DNA from: Exiguobacterium antarcticum DSM 14480
GTDB lineage: Bacteria > Bacillota > Bacilli > Exiguobacteriales > Exiguobacteriaceae
Assembly: GCF_000685865.1 (NCBI RefSeq)
Contig: NZ_JMKS01000005.1
Span: forward strand, 620,001-684,000
DNA: 64,000 nt
Direction: 5' to 3'
The notes under the pieces were generated by a model. The model worked only from the letters and a program-made list of their open reading frames with translations. It was not told the DNA's origin and did no database searches. Shown piece by piece: positions 61,121-64,000 of the stretch. Position numbers and translations under genes: made by a program. Position 1 is the stretch's first letter. Every line of letters starts with the position of its first letter.

Positions 61121-61519
61121 ATGGCAGACTTATCACGACAGTCCAAGCCACTATTTCCCATCGGAGTCGTTCAAGAGTTGACCGCGTTATCTGCCCGACA
61201 AATCCGATATTATGAAGAACAGGGATTGATCAAGCCGGAGCGGACAGAGACGAAACGTCGCCTCTATTCGTTTAACGATGTCGATCGTTTGCTGTCGATC
61301 AAGGAATATTTGGATCAGGGACTAAATATCGCAGGGATCAAAATGATTTTTGATAATGATCTCGTCAAACGGGAACGTGTTGCGGAAACCGTCGTTAAGA
61401 CGCGTCCGGAATTATCTGATGGCGAACTATATAAACTCCTGAAAAATGAATTGAAGGAAGCAGGGCGACATGGAAAAACGTCACTCATCCAAGGTGAGCT
61501 CGGACGCTTTTTCAAGTAA
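61121..61519 (+). CDS. glnR: MerR-family nitrogen regulator GlnR
   Basis: 132 residues. The N-terminal MerR helix-turn-helix is ELTALSARQIRYYEEQGL, followed by YSFNDVDRLLSIKEYLDQG and a C-terminal part that in GlnR contacts feedback-inhibited glutamine synthetase. It represses its own operon through the sites at 61042-61080. GGAGG precedes the ATG. glnA follows after 45 bases. Confidence 0.95.
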   Translation: MADLSRQSKPLFPIGVVQELTALSARQIRYYEEQGLIKPERTETKRRLYSFNDVDRLLSIKEYLDQGLNIAGIKMIFDNDLVKRERVAETVVKTRPELSDGELYKLLKNELKEAGRHGKTSLIQGELGRFFK

Positions 61520-61564
61520 GTGCCTGTTACCATATAAAAAAGAACCGGAGAGGGGATTTGTCAC

Positions 61565-62911
61565 ATGACACGTCGCAACATTACACGAGAAGACATTATG
61601 AAAATCGCTAAAGCTGAGGATGTACGTTTTATTCGTTTACAGTTCACAGATATCCTCGGTACGATCAAGAACGTTGAAATTCCAGTCAGTCAATTGGAAA
61701 AAGCACTTGATAATAAAATGATGTTCGATGGTTCGTCAATCGAAGGATTCGTCCGGATTGAAGAATCAGATATGTATCTCTTCCCAGACCTCAACACATG
61801 GGTTGTCTTCCCATGGACAGAAGACGGAACGGGTAAAGTCGCACGTCTCATCTGTGACATCTATAATCCGGATGGCACGCCGTTTGCAGGAGATCCGCGT
61901 GGTCAACTCAAACGGGTACTTAAAGAAATGGAAGAGCTTGGTTTCTCTTCATTCAACGTTGGTCCTGAGCCGGAATTCTTCTTGTTCAAGAAGGATGCAA
62001 ACGGTCGCCCGACGCTTGAATTAAACGACCAAGGTGGTTACTTCGACCTCGCACCGGTCGATCTCGGCGAAAACTGCCGTAAGGAAATCGTTATCGAACT
62101 TGAGAACATGGGCTTTGAAATCGAAGCATCTCACCATGAAGTCGCACCGGGACAACATGAGATTGACTTCAAATATGCCGATGCGATCACGACTGCGGAT
62201 AACATCCAAACGTTTAAGCTCGTCGTTAAGACGATTGCAGCGAAACATAACCTTCACGCAACATTCATGCCGAAACCACTTTACGGTGTCAACGGTTCAG
62301 GGATGCATGCCAACATGTCCCTCTTCAAAGGAAACGAAAACGTCTTCTTCGATGAAGGAAACAGCAACATGCAACTGTCTGACGATGCCCGTGCTTTCAC
62401 AGCAGGTATCTTGAAGCACGCCCGTGCCTTCACAGCAGTCTGTAACCCGACAGTCAACTCGTACAAACGTCTCGTTCCGGGTTACGAAGCACCTTGCTAC
62501 GTCGCGTGGTCAGCCCGTAACCGTTCACCACTCGTCCGCGTACCGGCAGCACGTGGTCTCTCAACACGGATCGAAGTCCGTTCGGTTGACCCGGCAGCAA
62601 ACCCGTACTTGGCACTCGCGACATTGCTCGCTTCAGGTCTTGACGGTATTAAAAACAACCTGAAAGCACCTGAACCAATCGACCGTAACATCTATGTGAT
62701 GGACAAACCAGAACGTGTCGCAAACGGCATTGACGATCTTCCGTCAACGCTCAGCCACGCACTTGAAGTTCTGAAAGCGGATGACGTCGTCATGAACGCA
62801 CTTGGCGAGCACATCGCAGAGCACTTCGTGGAACTCAAAGAAATCGAATGGGATATGTTCCGGACGCAAGTCACGGAATGGGAACGCGATCAGTACATGG
62901 TCTTGTTCTAA
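61565..62911 (+). CDS. glnA: Glutamine synthetase type I (alpha form)
   Basis: 448 residues, the GSI-alpha length. [17 protein letters not shown] and [20 protein letters not shown], then [21 protein letters not shown] and [17 protein letters not shown] are canonical. There is no adenylylation loop Tyr, as expected in Bacillales. It makes glutamine from glutamate and ammonia and, when feedback-inhibited, activates GlnR repression. GAGAGGGG precedes the ATG. A terminator ends the operon. Confidence 0.98.
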   Translation: MTRRNITREDIMKIAKAEDVRFIRLQFTDILGTIKNVEIPVSQLEKALDNKMMFDGSSIEGFVRIEESDMYLFPDLNTWVVFPWTEDGTGKVARLICDIYNPDGTPFAGDPRGQLKRVLKEMEELGFSSFNVGPEPEFFLFKKDANGRPTLELNDQGGYFDLAPVDLGENCRKEIVIELENMGFEIEASHHEVAPGQHEIDFKYADAITTADNIQTFKLVVKTIAAKHNLHATFMPKPLYGVNGSGMHANMSLFKGNENVFFDEGNSNMQLSDDARAFTAGILKHARAFTAVCNPTVNSYKRLVPGYEAPCYVAWSARNRSPLVRVPAARGLSTRIEVRSVDPAANPYLALATLLASGLDGIKNNLKAPEPIDRNIYVMDKPERVANGIDDLPSTLSHALEVLKADDVVMNALGEHIAEHFVELKEIEWDMFRTQVTEWERDQYMVLF

Positions 62912-62919
62912 TCTCTTGG

Positions 62920-62949
62920 AACGTCCGAACTTGGTTCGGGCGTTTTTTT
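62920..62949 (+). terminator. Rho-independent terminator of glnRA
   Basis: AACGTCCGAAC pairs with GTTCGGGCGTT, followed by seven T residues. Confidence 0.88.
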
Positions 62950-63002
62950 GTAGAGGAAATCTGGTCTTGGACAACGAATTCTGTACCAAGGAGGCGTTTT
63001 AA

Positions 63003-63215
63003 ATGAAAAAGGCGTATGAAGGAAAAGAGATCACGGTCTATTTTGATGCTGAAGTCTGTATCCATTCCGGTCACTGTGTGAAGAATCTGCCGACCGTCTT
63101 TGATGTCAAAAAACGTCCATGGATTGAAGCGGACGGAGCACCGGTCGAAGACGTCATGCGGGTCGTCGACGGATGTCCGAGCGGGGCCTTATCTTACGAA
63201 CGGAGGGAAGCTTAA
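63003..63215 (+). CDS. yjdI: Divergent 4Fe-4S mono-cluster protein (YjdI family)
   Basis: 70 residues. Iron-sulphur-binding Cys in VCIHSGHCVKNLP and a later Cys in DGCPSGALSYE match Fer4_19/YjdI. The group occurs as a small redox or sensing protein with no known reaction. AAGGAGG precedes the ATG. Its TAA overlaps the next ATG by one base (TAATG), so it is coupled with a YjdJ-like acetyltransferase, as in Escherichia coli yjdI-yjdJ. Confidence 0.85.
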   Translation: MKKAYEGKEITVYFDAEVCIHSGHCVKNLPTVFDVKKRPWIEADGAPVEDVMRVVDGCPSGALSYERREA

Positions 63216-63487
63216 TGGAATTGAAACGAGGAGATCAAAAGATTGAAGCCTATCTCGACAATCAAGCTGTCGGAGAGATCACATACAGTGATACAAAAGG
63301 CGGTAAATGGATCATTGACCACACGTATGTTGATCCGAAGCACCGGAATCAACAGATTGGTGAACAACTGGTCAAAGCGATTGTCGAATGGGCGCGGGAA
63401 GAAAACGTCAAGCTGTTGCCGCTTTGTCCATTTGCGAAACGGGAATTTGAGCAGACGCCGGATTATGCGGATGTATCGGCTCAATAA
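63215..63487 (+). CDS. yjdJ: YjdJ-like GNAT-fold N-acetyltransferase
   Basis: 90 residues. WIIDHTYVDPKHRNQQIGEQ has the acetyl-CoA loop of small GNAT_2/YjdJ proteins, and LPLCPFAKREFEQTPDY is the C-terminal family signature. The substrate is unknown. CGGAGGGA precedes the ATG. It pairs with the iron-sulphur protein before it. A bidirectional terminator follows. Confidence 0.88.
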   Translation: MELKRGDQKIEAYLDNQAVGEITYSDTKGGKWIIDHTYVDPKHRNQQIGEQLVKAIVEWAREENVKLLPLCPFAKREFEQTPDYADVSAQ

Positions 63488-63517
63488 AGAAATTGATACG
63501 AATGTTCATTTATAGAA

Positions 63518-63556
63518 AGACGAGGGCAGTGGGTTTACATCCACTGCCCTCGTCTT
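63518..63556. terminator. Bidirectional terminator between yjdJ and azlD
   Basis: AAGACGAGGGCAGTGG pairs with CCACTGCCCTCGTCTT around GTTTACAT. The stem is 16 bp. Confidence 0.9.
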
Positions 63557-63584
63557 GTTTAAAAAGTATCGTTCGCTTCTACTC

Positions 63585-63911
63585 CTACAGGAAAAAGCGG
63601 ATCAGCGCCATCGACATGACTCCGGTAATGACCGTGAAGGAAAGACTTTTGCTGGTCAGTGCGACAAGGACTGTCGGTACTGATGCTGCGAGATGAAGAG
63701 AAGACAGCGTTGGATAATCATCGCTTTGAGCAAGCAACAAGTTTTGAAAAAACAAAGCACTGAGCAGGCAAATCGGGATGAACGACAACCACTCGGTCAA
63801 CAGGCGGGGCAACGTCAATCCATGCATCAGCAGAAACGGCAAAATTCGTGGAATCAATGTGACAAGACCACAGGCGGCGAACAGGATTAAAAGCTCTAAG
63901 TGGATGTCCAT
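63585..63911 (-). CDS. azlD: AzlD-family branched-chain amino acid exporter subunit
   Basis: 108 residues with three to four membrane segments. FAACGLVTLIPRILPFLLM is the AzlD signature. With AzlC it forms a branched-chain amino acid export pair. It overlaps the upstream azlC end by 16 bases, so the two are coupled. It ends at the bidirectional terminator. Confidence 0.88.
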   Translation of the reverse strand: MDIHLELLILFAACGLVTLIPRILPFLLMHGLTLPRLLTEWLSFIPICLLSALFFQNLLLAQSDDYPTLSSLHLAASVPTVLVALTSKSLSFTVITGVMSMALIRFFL

Positions 63912-64000
63912 CGTGAGATCACTACTCCTATGCTGGCGGCTACCATCGTCGCAAACAAAACAGCAAGTTCCGGTGAGAGGTAGCGCATCGATATGTATAA
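63896..64000 (-). CDS. azlC: AzlC-family transporter, C-terminal end only
   Basis: The last 34 codons of a reading frame that enters from beyond the window. ELAVLFATMVAASIGVVISR is a membrane segment of the kind that ends AzlC. The overlap with azlD supports the assignment. The rest of the gene lies past base 64000. Confidence 0.75.
   Translation of the reverse strand, partial: LYISMRYLSPELAVLFATMVAASIGVVISRWTST

Noticed and set aside
1-64000. CRISPR arrays, rRNA or tRNA genes, prophage modules, defence islands
   Set aside because: No regularly spaced repeats, rRNA or tRNA sequences, phage structural genes or recognisable defence genes were seen.

Overview
The window is a chromosomal stretch of a low-to-middle-GC Gram-positive bacterium of the order Bacillales. 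I think Exiguobacterium is the most likely genus. The reasons are the Bacillus-like gene order (ymcA-mutS-mutL; miaA-hfq-hflX-ynbB-glnR-glnA), a CcpA-type cre site, GlnR boxes, a sigma-B-type promoter, a T-box leader, strong AAGGAGG ribosome binding sites and frequent TTG/GTG starts. The genus is an inference from recall of gene content, not from a database search.

Layout. 1-2000: threonine breakdown (tdh, cut by the window edge, then kbl). 2025-3969: an inverted-repeat element split by an IS3-family insertion sequence. 3999-7952: an iron-siderophore ABC importer operon on the minus strand behind a near-perfect Fur box. 8034-9088: an IS30 element. 9325-12856: a fused lipoprotein/alpha-beta hydrolase coupled to a CrtI-like FAD oxidoreductase and followed by a small unknown protein. 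12931-21828: a DUF445 membrane protein, alkA, ymcA, mutS, mutL, a cidA/cidB-like pair and tmrB. 21946-26542: a large orphan sensor kinase and the anaerobic ribonucleotide reductase pair nrdD-nrdG. 26595-31746: an MFS drug exporter with a divergent TetR regulator, a SulP transporter and an FAH-family enzyme. 31930-35646: the fructose operon fruR-fruK-fruA under a cre site. 35712-39421: a FUSC-type membrane protein, then a T-box-controlled phenylalanine hydroxylase and a MazG-like pyrophosphohydrolase.

39428-52168 is bounded by two ISL3-family copies that look identical and lie in the same orientation. Each has its own 8-bp target duplication. Between them are an alkyltransferase-like protein, a CDF cation transporter, a stress flavin-binding protein, a luciferase-like monooxygenase, an SH3b/NlpC-P60 wall hydrolase, an ABC exporter, a DUF4003-like protein, a stand-alone lysine/ornithine N-hydroxylase and an HtrA protease. 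The second ISL3 copy sits between htrA and what looks like its own promoter.

52283-64000: a DoxX-like protein, an SGNH hydrolase, an ABC-2 exporter pair, a multi-hairpin intergenic element with a 30-residue ORF, miaA-hfq, a degenerate tyrosine recombinase, hflX, a YnbB-type PLP enzyme, glnR-glnA, a yjdI-yjdJ pair and azlD with the end of azlC.

The window is mostly ordinary core genome with four insertion sequences of three families (IS3, IS30, ISL3 twice). I did not find a convincing new defence or biosynthetic system. The most unusual items are the tyrosine-specific T-box on a phenylalanine hydroxylase gene, the ISL3 insertion at the htrA start region with its ribosome-site-masking hairpin, the multi-hairpin element at 55647-55758, the degenerate recombinase beside hfq, and the lipoprotein-hydrolase/CrtI-like gene pair.
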